Assembly: GCF_021272345.1 (NCBI RefSeq)
Contig: NZ_JAJSDQ010000001.1
Span: 186,001 to 250,000, forward strand
DNA length: 64,000 bases
Direction: 5' to 3'
DNA from: Ornithinimicrobium sediminis
GTDB taxonomy: Bacteria; Actinomycetota; Actinomycetes; Actinomycetales; Dermatophilaceae
The position numbers and the translations under genes are program-made. Below the pieces are notes generated by a model that did not search any database, was not told the origin of the DNA, and saw nothing but the letters and a program-made list of their open reading frames with translations. Below, piece after piece: positions 55,766 through 63,116 of this stretch (position 1 is its first letter; each line of letters opens with the position of its first letter).

Positions 55766-56613
55766 TGAGACGCATCTTTCAAGAAGTTCTCCAACGAGCC
55801 TTGACGTTGCTCGGCTGCGGTCCTCGCCAGCCCCATTAACTCTTCGCCCGTCAGCAACCCTCCCTGGGAAACCGTGGACACGATGCGCTCTCGAACATCG
55901 GGAGTCAGCAACTGTCGCATGTCTTTGATGCGGGCGAGGGGGTGACGCCTAGACAGTTCTTCCTTGGCGAGGCCCACCAGATCCGCAAAAAAGGCAACCG
56001 GGTATGCTGGATAGGTTTCAACGAGCGCGACGGACACGTCTTGGGCAGTCACAGGAGCGAGCATGCGTCGCAGGACGGCGACCTTCTCGCTTGCGGTGGG
56101 TATCCAGTGGAATAGCGCCATTCGGCGCGCCCTTGTCAATGGTTCGTACATCTTCTTGGCGTCGTTACCCGTCACCAAAACGGGAACTCTCACGCCCCCG
56201 AACCGAGAGTTATTGGGTCGATCAGCGAAGTGCATCAACTCGGCAAGAACATGCTGATGATTCACCGTCCCAGTGTTGTCTTTCCACTCTCCCAGCGTCG
56301 TATCAATGTCATGCAGTACCACCGCCACCGGTCTGCCAGCCCTAATCTCGGCTGATGCCTGCCGCAACGTGTCAACGATAACGCGGGCTGGCTGCCCAGC
56401 ATTGTCACTTTCGAGGTCACCGGCATTGATCCAAAGAATCTCCGTTTGGCAGTCCTCGATCGACCTCTCGACTTGAAATGTCTTTCCCTCGCCTGCGGGA
56501 CCAAAAATTCCAAGAATTGGCGGACGGGCATCCATGTCGAGAAAATTGGTGAGGAGGTGCTGATGGACTACACGAAAGAATCTTGGACAGACACTAGATT
56601 CACGCTCCAGCAC
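55762..56613 (-). CDS. AAA+ ATPase resembling Rubisco activase
   Basis: 283 residues. Walker A GIFGPAGEGKTFQVE, AGDLESDNAGQPARVI, Walker B VVLHDIDTTLGEW, then TVNHQHVLAELMHFADRP, sensor RVPVLVTGNDAKKMYEPLTR and RARRMALFHWIPT. Nearly every one of these blocks has a counterpart in plant Rubisco activase ([71 protein letters not shown]). No Rubisco gene is near. The ATPase probably remodels another protein, perhaps the product of the next gene. GTG start; overlaps both neighbours. Confidence 0.75.
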   Translation of the reverse strand: MLERESSVCPRFFRVVHQHLLTNFLDMDARPPILGIFGPAGEGKTFQVERSIEDCQTEILWINAGDLESDNAGQPARVIVDTLRQASAEIRAGRPVAVVLHDIDTTLGEWKDNTGTVNHQHVLAELMHFADRPNNSRFGGVRVPVLVTGNDAKKMYEPLTRARRMALFHWIPTASEKVAVLRRMLAPVTAQDVSVALVETYPAYPVAFFADLVGLAKEELSRRHPLARIKDMRQLLTPDVRERIVSTVSQGGLLTGEELMGLARTAAEQRQGSLENFLKDASQ

Positions 56614-57055
56614 GACGACGCCTTTCTTTCAGTTCCTCACGAAAACCGCCAAAGTAAAGTTCCGCGGCCGTGGCAGGTGTCGGCGACTTCTCGGACCCTA
56701 CTACTATCGGCGTCTCCGTTTGAGTCTTGTCTTCGACACGCTCATCGCATTCCTTCACCACGCCAAAGATGAGCTCGCCCGCTTGTCGGGAATCGAATTC
56801 AGCATCGAGGCGGAGAAAGTTGTCCTCGCGGTAGAAGTGCCCGCTCGCGATCAGGCTTGCTATGACGTTCTCCAGGAACAGTAGGCGTTGGTGTGCAACC
56901 GCCGAAGACACCTGCGCCTGTGCCTGGGCCGCCATCAACTCGACGTACCGGCGCTGCAGTTCGTCGAGCGCGATCTTCCGCCTGTGACCAGCCACGAAGA
57001 CGTTCCCGAGCGCCTTCAGCGCCGTGAAAGCTGCTGACGTTAGTGCTGGTTCCAT
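56600..57055 (-). CDS. Hypothetical protein, first gene of the Rubisco-activase-like operon
   Basis: 151 residues from ATG 57055, chosen because GGAGGGAAC precedes it. N-terminal half helical (KIALDELQRRYVELMAAQAQ, LLFLENVIASLIASGHFYRE), C-terminal part polar and ending in a basic tail (GGFREELKERRRRAGA). No transmembrane segment. Overlaps the AAA+ gene by 14 bp. No known family recognised. Confidence 0.6.
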   Translation of the reverse strand: MEPALTSAAFTALKALGNVFVAGHRRKIALDELQRRYVELMAAQAQAQVSSAVAHQRLLFLENVIASLIASGHFYREDNFLRLDAEFDSRQAGELIFGVVKECDERVEDKTQTETPIVVGSEKSPTPATAAELYFGGFREELKERRRRAGA

Positions 57056-57276
57056 GTTCCCTCCGCATGTGGGGCTACTTGACTCTATACGTTCGGGGTG
57101 GACCTCGCTCGGCACCACGCCGCAGAGGATGCTGGGGGCAACAGGCTTTCACGGCTCTTCACGGATGATGGTGTAGAGGTCGTCGGCGTGTGATGTCTCA
57201 GGTCATCGTGGACGGTTCTGTCTCGGGACATCATGGACACGGGCATGTCTCAGGACTTCGTGGACGCGGGCATGTC
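57056..57276. other. Gap with short direct repeats
   Basis: GGGCATGTCTCAGGACTTCG occurs at 57241-57260 and again at about 57270, and a variant TGATGTCTCAGGTCATCG at 57191. The TGTCTCAGGxxxTCxTGGAC word resembles the terminal repeat of IS481 elements, consistent with the IS481 fragment next to it. Confidence 0.5.
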
Positions 57277-57490
57277 TCAGGACTTCGTGGACGGCCGCGC
57301 CCGGGTGGGTCCGTGCCAGCCGCCGAATTCGGTAGGCTTGGCGGAGGTGGCGATGAGCGTTCCGCTGGCGTCAGTGAGGATGACCGTGGTCGCGGCCCAG
57401 ATGACTACGACTTTGTCGCCGCGTCGCTTGTAACCGGCGTAGAACTTGGAGGCGAGCACGCCGACGTACCCACCACTGGAGACGGTCCGT
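57277..57490 (-). pseudogene. IS481-family transposase, C-terminal fragment
   Basis: The minus strand reads VSSGGYVGVLASKFYAGYKR, VVVIWAATTVILTDASGTLI, ATSAKPTEFGGWHGPT, which is the C-terminal beta-barrel of IS481 transposases. The catalytic domain is absent. Confidence 0.6.
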
Positions 57491-57636
57491 TGCGCGGTGC
57501 CGCTGGTCCCCGCGGAGGGGTTCTGGCCGGCGGTCTTCATCGGGGTGCGATGACCGAGCGGTCGTGCCGTGGGGCCCAGCGGTCCTCGGAGTCGAAGCCC
57601 GCAACCCGGTGACCGACCAGCATGGAGAGGCGCCGT

Positions 57637-57939
57637 ATGCTCAATGTCGTGACTCGCAACACTGAGCCACTCGCGCCCGATGATCCGCGACATGGCACTA
57701 TCAACGGATACGGCAACCTCGGCTGCCGCTGCGACGCCTGCCGCGAAGCCCACCGCGAGAACCATATGCGTTACATGAAGAAGGTTCGGGAGACCGGCTC
57801 TCTGTCAGGCCCAGACGTGAACCACGGCACGTCCTACCGCTACGACGTCGGTTGTCGATGTGAAGAATGTCGTGATGCGCACAACGCGAAGTCGCGCGCC
57901 ACTAAGGCGCGCTTGCGGAAGCAACGTCGTTTCCGCTGA
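57637..57939 (+). CDS. Small protein with twin GCRC(D/E)xCRxAH motifs
   Basis: 100 residues from ATG 57637 (GGAGAGG upstream; ATG 57622 possible). HGTINGYGNLGCRCDACREA and HGTSYRYDVGCRCEECRDAH form two copies of a CxCxxC module, each preceded by HGT. These look like paired metal-binding (probably zinc) knuckles. Such proteins are common in actinophages and actinobacterial mobile elements; function unknown. Its 3' end overlaps the convergent vsr gene by 38 bp. Confidence 0.65.
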   Translation: MLNVVTRNTEPLAPDDPRHGTINGYGNLGCRCDACREAHRENHMRYMKKVRETGSLSGPDVNHGTSYRYDVGCRCEECRDAHNAKSRATKARLRKQRRFR

Positions 57940-58351
57940 CGGAGCGCACGGCAAGCACGACACGAGCAACCGCCTGCTCTAGAGGCTCGTGCTCCCAGAC
58001 CCTGACCACAGTCCAACCATGGTCTCTTAGCAGGCCGTTCACCTGGGCGTCTCGGGCGACATTACGTGACAACTTGGCTGCCCAGTATCCCTCGTTTGTG
58101 GATGGTGCCCGATAGTGATCAGGACATCCGTGCCAGAAGCAACCGTCCACGAAGACGGCGATCTTGCATCGTGGGAACACTACGTCAGCGGTGCGACGTA
58201 CAGCCTTGATGGGACGCATGTTGACGCGGTAGCGCAAGCCGCGTCGATGGAGAGCGCGCCGCAGGGCGATCTCGGGAGTCGTGTCGCGGGAGCGATTGGC
58301 ACGCATGGAGGCGCGCACTGCTTCCGATGATGCCCATGAGCCTAGCGCCAC
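57902..58351 (-). CDS. vsr: Very-short-patch repair (Vsr) endonuclease
   Basis: Nicks next to T:G mismatches arising from deaminated 5-methylcytosine. About 149 residues from GTG 58351, which matches the usual length; the frame is open further upstream. RANRSRDTTPEIALRRALHR, GLRYRVNMRPI, RRTADVVFPRCKIAVFVDGC, FWHGCPDHYRAP and GWTVVRVWEHE give the active-site Asp, His and zinc Cys residues. Paired with the C5 methyltransferase 2.5 kb upstream on the same strand, as in Dcm/Vsr. Confidence 0.9.
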   Translation of the reverse strand: MALGSWASSEAVRASMRANRSRDTTPEIALRRALHRRGLRYRVNMRPIKAVRRTADVVFPRCKIAVFVDGCFWHGCPDHYRAPSTNEGYWAAKLSRNVARDAQVNGLLRDHGWTVVRVWEHEPLEQAVARVVLAVRSVSGNDVASASAP

Positions 58352-58764
58352 GGTGCCAGCGTAGCTGGCTAGCGTCCCCGTCCCCCTCGTAGCGACTCCA
58401 CGCTGACTCCAGTACGTGCTGCCAGCCACAACTCACGAACAGCGACCCATCTGAGCCACCCTGGGGTTCAGCCGCGTCGACGCGTGGTAGACGCTGTCGC
58501 CGTCGGCGAGCGAGTGGTGCACTCCGAGCTAAGACCGTGACCCAATTACGGCGCGGTCTGCCACCGGCACATCGAGGTTCGACCGCCTGACCATGGCTTC
58601 GTCCATCACCAGCCTACGAGCTGCGGTTCGCCCCGGAAGGAGTAAGCAGGCTCCCAGGAGCCTGACGGTTGCTGTGTGGTGGCAGTGCACCGGACGTGAG
58701 GCCATGGGACGGGAAAGGAGCGCAGAGCAGCGCATGACTCGGGCTCCTTCGCGGTTAGGGTCCG
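58352..58764. other. Gap in the restriction-modification cluster
   Basis: About 410 bp with no convincing gene on either strand. Probably untranslated DNA between the DUF4928 gene and vsr; no hairpin or repeat stands out. Confidence 0.3.
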
Positions 58765-59763
58765 TCAGAGGTTAGCGGGGATCTGGATCAGCATCGCCGG
58801 GTCGGACTCCACCGCCTTGACCCGTTGGTTGTAGGTCTGCACCAACTCCCGCAAGCCCGCCTGAACAGCAGTCGAGCGCATGCCAGCCAACTCCTCGATG
58901 TTATTGCCAACGTAGTCCTCGATCGCTTGGACCGAAACTCTGTCCGCGAGCCCGGTGTTCGCCGCGAGTTGGCGCGCAGCCATCATCCGGTCGTCAGGAG
59001 TGAGAATCAGTACGCGATAGCCATTCTGCAAATTGTCATGACACTTGCCTAGAAGCGCCTCGGTAGGTGCTGTTGTCACGTGGACGGCGGTATCCCCAAT
59101 GGTGAAGTCCCCCGCACGAGCCGTCTGCACATCGGCTGTCGTGTAGCCATGGTTCTCGATCTGCAGGTCTGGGAAGCGCAGCGCCAACTTGGCCCCGACG
59201 AGGTGCTGGCATAAGGCCCCGGCCAGGTTACCACCCTGCCCTCGCGCATACTCGAGCAACGAGGTCAGTGCGACTCTCACTGGCTTCCTCGGATCGATCT
59301 CGGCAACAATCCGCTTGCGGGCAAAGAAGTCCTGCTGGACCCTACTGACGAACCATGCCTGGATCTGGTGACGAACCCGCTCCTGCGCCTGCGTGTCGAG
59401 CTGGTTGTAGCCCGCGCTCTGCGCAGCATGTGAGATGACACCCGCCAGTCCCTTGGCCAAGTCATACGTCTTACGGGAGGTGCGCCCACCCTCCCTGGTG
59501 AAGGGCCGAAATTCGTTGTGCTTGCCGAGGATGGCCTTCACCTTTGGGCCACCGAGGCCCTTTACCTGGGACTTCGCCAGATAGTCGTCTTTCTCCATAG
59601 GGATTCCACGTTCCATGTGCTCGGCGAGGATCAGCCCGACGGTCATCACGTTGGTGTTGACCGTGCCCGTGCGCGTCTGCCGTTGTCCCTCGTACCAGAC
59701 GCTAATCTGCTCCAAGATCGCCGCAGACACCGACTCGGTCGCCAGGGGACTAGTCCCCTTCAT
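58765..59763 (-). CDS. DUF4928-family protein of a type II restriction-modification cluster
   Basis: 332 residues. N-terminal helical part (TNVMTVGLILAEHMERGIPM, KGLGGPKVKAILGKHNEFRP). C-terminal alpha/beta part with AGALCQHLVGAKLALRFPDL, ADVQTARAGDFTIGDTAVHV, a D...(E/D)xV-type nuclease-like layout. DUF4928 proteins are habitually encoded next to C5 methyltransferases. It overlaps the GIY-YIG gene by 14 bp. It could be the restriction subunit or an accessory one; the sequence does not decide. Confidence 0.75.
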   Translation of the reverse strand: MKGTSPLATESVSAAILEQISVWYEGQRQTRTGTVNTNVMTVGLILAEHMERGIPMEKDDYLAKSQVKGLGGPKVKAILGKHNEFRPFTREGGRTSRKTYDLAKGLAGVISHAAQSAGYNQLDTQAQERVRHQIQAWFVSRVQQDFFARKRIVAEIDPRKPVRVALTSLLEYARGQGGNLAGALCQHLVGAKLALRFPDLQIENHGYTTADVQTARAGDFTIGDTAVHVTTAPTEALLGKCHDNLQNGYRVLILTPDDRMMAARQLAANTGLADRVSVQAIEDYVGNNIEELAGMRSTAVQAGLRELVQTYNQRVKAVESDPAMLIQIPANL

Positions 59764-60562
59764 CGGCGTCCCTGTGCCCGTGGGCGCCAGTGGGGTCGGA
59801 GTGCTCGTAAAGAACGCTGCCGACGAGGCCAGCGACAGATATAGACGCAGGGTCGGGCTCTGGCCTGCCCTCGGCGCTAGCCAGGCGTACAGCAGACAGG
59901 TAGGCCAAGCGCACTGCCTGGATCACGAGCACCCGACGCAGCCCGTCAGAGACTTCGCCACGTTCGTGGGCCACAGCTGCGAGCCTGGAGATGGTTTCGG
60001 CCCTACGCGCTATGCGCACGTCTGGGTGGCCACGTTCGATCCGAGTCTCGTCCGAGACCAGATCAAAGCGCCGAGAGGACGGCAGGTCCACCCGCTTCGA
60101 CAACGGCGGAATCTTCTCGTTAAGAATGGCTTTGAATTTGCTGCCCGTGATAGCTTGCAGGTAGGCGCTGTACTCGATCGCGTTCAAGTGCGCCTTAGCC
60201 GTCGGGTCCGATGCCCGGGACCCCTCCATTTCCCATAGCGGCCACAGTTCCATCTCGGCGACCTCGAAGACGTCCAGAATCCTCATGGCCACGGCATCGG
60301 TGCGCTGGTTGGTCAAGTGCCGACGCACTCTGGTCCGCAGCCTCTCGTTGGTCTGGCCGACATATATCGGCTCACCGTCGTAGTCGTAGAAGGCATAAAC
60401 GCCCCACTTGGCGTTGGACCAGGCACGCCCCTGGGCGTCAGTCGCGTCCAGTGACTCCTTGAGCAACCGGCGAAACTCTTGGACGATAGGTGCTGGCAGG
60501 TCAGCGCGTGAAGGCTTGGAGACCCGGCCCTGATAGGTGGTCGGACGGGACCGGCTCGACAT
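59750..60562 (-). CDS. GIY-YIG nuclease-domain protein, probable restriction endonuclease
   Basis: 270 residues. WGVYAFYDYDGEPIYVGQTN is the GIY-YIG core (GVY...IYVG), followed by ERLRTRVRRHLTNQRTDAVA with the conserved Arg/His. A Glu-rich helix (VAEMELWPLWEMEGS) supplies the metal-binding Glu and the LNAIEY segment follows. Lies 3 bp after the methyltransferase and overlaps the DUF4928 gene, so it is part of one restriction operon. Cleavage site unknown. Confidence 0.83.
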   Translation of the reverse strand: MSSRSRPTTYQGRVSKPSRADLPAPIVQEFRRLLKESLDATDAQGRAWSNAKWGVYAFYDYDGEPIYVGQTNERLRTRVRRHLTNQRTDAVAMRILDVFEVAEMELWPLWEMEGSRASDPTAKAHLNAIEYSAYLQAITGSKFKAILNEKIPPLSKRVDLPSSRRFDLVSDETRIERGHPDVRIARRAETISRLAAVAHERGEVSDGLRRVLVIQAVRLAYLSAVRLASAEGRPEPDPASISVAGLVGSVLYEHSDPTGAHGHRDADEGD

Positions 60563-60565
60563 ACC

Positions 60566-61717
60566 TCAGACCGCCCGGATCTCCCGGCCAGCCACCGGCT
60601 GTTCGCCAGGGTGGAGCTGACCCTTGACCAAGGGCAGCAGGTAGTGCTCGGCTAGCCACTGCACGGCAGGCACGCACACCGCGTCACCGAAGCCGAAGTA
60701 CACCTGGTTGGCGCGCAGCCCTGCGAGGTCGTATTCCCCGGCACCCATCAGCCGGGCGTACTCCAGAGGGGTCATCCAACGCACCTGCACGGCACCGCGG
60801 CCGGCCTTGACCACCGCTTGCTTGGATGACCCGCCACGAGCGGTGCGCAAGCAGCCAGCGATATCGTCCGGGCGGATCTCCCAGACGGCCACGCCATTGC
60901 GGGTCCGTCGATAGGCAGTGCGCCACGAGGGGACCCGACCTTGGCGCAGGGCCTCCAGCCGATCCGCCTGGTAGGGCGAGAGTGAGTCTAGGAAGCGGGT
61001 GGTGCGCTCCGGGTCCCACCATTCCACCCCACGGGTCTGCACCACTTCGCCGAAGCCGGCGGTCTTCGGCGTCGGGGGTGAGGGCAGCTCTGCCCGGTGC
61101 ATGCGCAGAGTGGGGTCGCCGTAGGGGGTCTGTAGCCAGTCGGGGCGCAGCTCGTTGCTAGGGTCGAGCATGTCCTCGGGCGGTTCCAGGGCACCAACTA
61201 GGAATAGCCGTGGTCGAGACTGGGCGACGAAACGCCGGGCGTCCAGGGTGAGCACGTCCACGGAGTAGCCCAGCGAGTTAAGTTCACGGATCGCGGCGAT
61301 CAAGTCTGCCCCGCCGTGCGAAGTGGCGAAGCCGACCACGTTCTCCAGGGCAACGACCGGGGGCCGGCCATCACCCATCTCGTGCAGGATTCGGGTGAAG
61401 TCCCAGAAGGTGCTGCTGGCACCGCCAACCAGTCCCTTGCGATTGCCGGCCAGGGACAGATCCGTGCAGGGAAAGGACGCCCAGGCAATGTCCAGCTCGG
61501 GCATGTCCGCGCCGAAGACCTGGCCGATGTCTCCGAGAATGAAGTGCTCGGCGGCTTCCGGCCCGAAGTGCTGCACGTACATCTGGTACTTGTCGGGCTC
61601 GATGTCGTTAGCGAACACAACGTCGATCCCGGCAGCCTCCATCCCAAGGCGGACCAGCCCTATCCCTGCGAAGAACTCGGCGGCTCGAGGGCGGGCGCTG
61701 TCCACGGGTCTGAGCAT
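60566..61717 (-). CDS. DNA (cytosine-5-)-methyltransferase
   Basis: 383 residues, C5-cytosine methyltransferase. AAEFFAGIGLVRLGMEAAG (motif I), ASFPCTDLSLAG (motif IV, catalytic Cys), VALENVVGF (motif VI), SRPRLFLVGA (motif VIII) and the C-terminal GFGDAVCVPAVQWLA (motif X) are in canonical order. Protects host DNA against the partner nuclease(s). First gene of a minus-strand operon: methyltransferase, GIY-YIG, DUF4928. Recognition sequence cannot be read from the target-recognition domain. Confidence 0.93.
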   Translation of the reverse strand: MLRPVDSARPRAAEFFAGIGLVRLGMEAAGIDVVFANDIEPDKYQMYVQHFGPEAAEHFILGDIGQVFGADMPELDIAWASFPCTDLSLAGNRKGLVGGASSTFWDFTRILHEMGDGRPPVVALENVVGFATSHGGADLIAAIRELNSLGYSVDVLTLDARRFVAQSRPRLFLVGALEPPEDMLDPSNELRPDWLQTPYGDPTLRMHRAELPSPPTPKTAGFGEVVQTRGVEWWDPERTTRFLDSLSPYQADRLEALRQGRVPSWRTAYRRTRNGVAVWEIRPDDIAGCLRTARGGSSKQAVVKAGRGAVQVRWMTPLEYARLMGAGEYDLAGLRANQVYFGFGDAVCVPAVQWLAEHYLLPLVKGQLHPGEQPVAGREIRAV

Positions 61718-62015
61718 TACGCCAGGCTACCGCCGCCCACCCTCATCCCTGGGGCGGGCACGCCGCGCGAAGCTATCCAGGTCCGACATGGCGGTCCGAG
61801 GTGGCTGCAGTCTCAGCCGTCGCGACACGTAGAGCAGGCCAGGACGCCGACCCTTCGCCCGGACGTAGCGCTCGCGAGAGCATGCAAGCGACCTCGATGC
61901 TAGAGCCTACGGTCTGACTTGGGTGCGACGGTCAGGTGAGTGAACCGCCCGGTCAAGATGCTGGCGGTCTTGGCGACCTGATCAGGAGATCCCGGCCGGA
62001 CCGCGACAGGGAGAG
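61718..62015. other. Gap upstream of the methyltransferase
   Basis: About 300 bp, presumably holding the promoter of the restriction operon. No control-protein gene or palindromic C-box was recognised. Confidence 0.3.
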
Positions 62016-62312
62016 TCACTCAGTGGTGTCCCGCCCAGCTCGCGCCGTGCAGCCCATTCGCGTCCGCGCACAAGGCAGGCACCACGTGCTTGCAAGGGTT
62101 GACGCGCTGACACATTGGTTGTCGCAGCAGTGACTGAGCACGCACACCCGGTCCAGCACCTGTGCCCCGCGCACCAGCCCGAGGGCCAGCCGGTGCACGA
62201 TGATGGTGCCCCGGTGAAGAAGCACCGTCCGTGACCGAGCCCGCTGTTCGGCCCGCCACCACCGGCACTCCGGACTCTCGAAGCTCACTACCTTCTCCCG
62301 CCAGCGGCGCAA
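62016..62312 (-). pseudogene. HNH endonuclease-like gene with a 1-bp deletion
   Basis: The frame reads HRLALGLVRGAQVLDRVCVL, SHCCDN, then nonsense. In the adjacent frame the sequence continues PMCQRVNPCKHVVPA, the ending expected for this HNH-like family (CDNPxCxxxxxxHV). One base is missing in the AACCAATGT at the junction. The N-terminal half (ECRWWRAEQRARSRTVLLHR) fits too. Probably inactive. Confidence 0.5.
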
Positions 62313-62390
62313 CTGCGCCCAGGTTGCCCTTGGCCGTCAGGCGCGCTCTTGACCGCCGCCGTCCTCCACTCGACGTGCTCCAAGGCGGCC

Positions 62391-62750
62391 CTACCGAGCC
62401 CAGGTCATCGTGTGCGGGTCCTCGTCCTTGTCCTCGCCGGCGTCGTCGTCCTGGTTGTCGTCCGCGACGCCCCTGATGAGCCGGTAGACCTCCCGACCCG
62501 TCAGCGTGTCATCCCCGCACCACGCCAACGCCTCCTGCGTGCTCAGCCCTTCGTCCTCAATCAAGGACCGCAGCGCACGCCCGGCTCGTTGCTCGCAGTT
62601 GCTCACCGCGGCGTCCCGTTCAGCCAGCGCCACGAGCACCTTCTCGGCCCACTTCCCCAATCGCCGTTCCCGCTTCGCCTGCTCCTGGCGCACCTTCGCC
62701 CGAGCCTGCCGAGCGCGCGCCCGCGCCTGCTGCCTCACCAACTGATCCAC
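62391..62750 (-). CDS. Hypothetical basic/coiled-coil protein near the relaxase
   Basis: 119 residues from GTG 62750, preceded by AAGGAG. N-terminal Arg/Ala/Gln-rich helix (RQQARARARQARAKVRQEQA), middle helix (VLVALAERDAAVSNCEQRAG), then LSTQEALAWCGDDTLTGREV and an acidic C-terminus. Location divergent to the relaxase gene suggests a mobilization accessory protein; no family recognised. Confidence 0.6.
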   Translation of the reverse strand: MDQLVRQQARARARQARAKVRQEQAKRERRLGKWAEKVLVALAERDAAVSNCEQRAGRALRSLIEDEGLSTQEALAWCGDDTLTGREVYRLIRGVADDNQDDDAGEDKDEDPHTMTWAR

Positions 62751-63116
62751 GACGACTCCTTGCTCTAGGAAGAACTGCTGACACCTCCTAAAGCGGACGA
62801 AGACGCCCCAGGGACTCACCCGACCACCCGGTCACCGCTCGGACTGGCTGAGCCGACCACGACCCGCGCACGCTCACCGACCCTGAGCTGAGCACCGCCC
62901 GTACAGACTCACCGACCCTGGACCTGACCGAAACCGCCAGGCTCATGTGCCACACACCTCTGGCATTCCCGGACCCCTCCCCAGAACCGCACCACAAGAA
63001 CCCGTGCGTCCCCACCTCGCGCAGTGACCGGTCCCAGGGTCGAGATGTGGCCAGATCGCGACCAGAAAATTGTCCGGAAGTGAGTCCCTGAGTCTCGGAT
63101 CTCCGCTTTGGTAGGT
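62751..63116. other. Divergent intergenic region upstream of the relaxase
   Basis: About 370 bp without genes. Being directly upstream of a relaxase gene it is the natural place for an origin of transfer, but no nic-like inverted repeat was identified by eye. Confidence 0.35.

Noticed and set aside
55226-56613. HORMA/Trip13 pair of a type III CBASS
   Set aside because: The ATPase matches Rubisco activase blocks better than Trip13, and the small protein lacks the recognisable HORMA core blocks. Kept only as a loose analogy.
32504-57118. A complete CBASS or Pycsar operon
   Set aside because: Effector-like genes (STING fusion, Cap15-like, PF10137-like TIR) are present, but no CD-NTase or Pycsar cyclase signature (GS motif with Asp pair) was found in any frame-supported protein.
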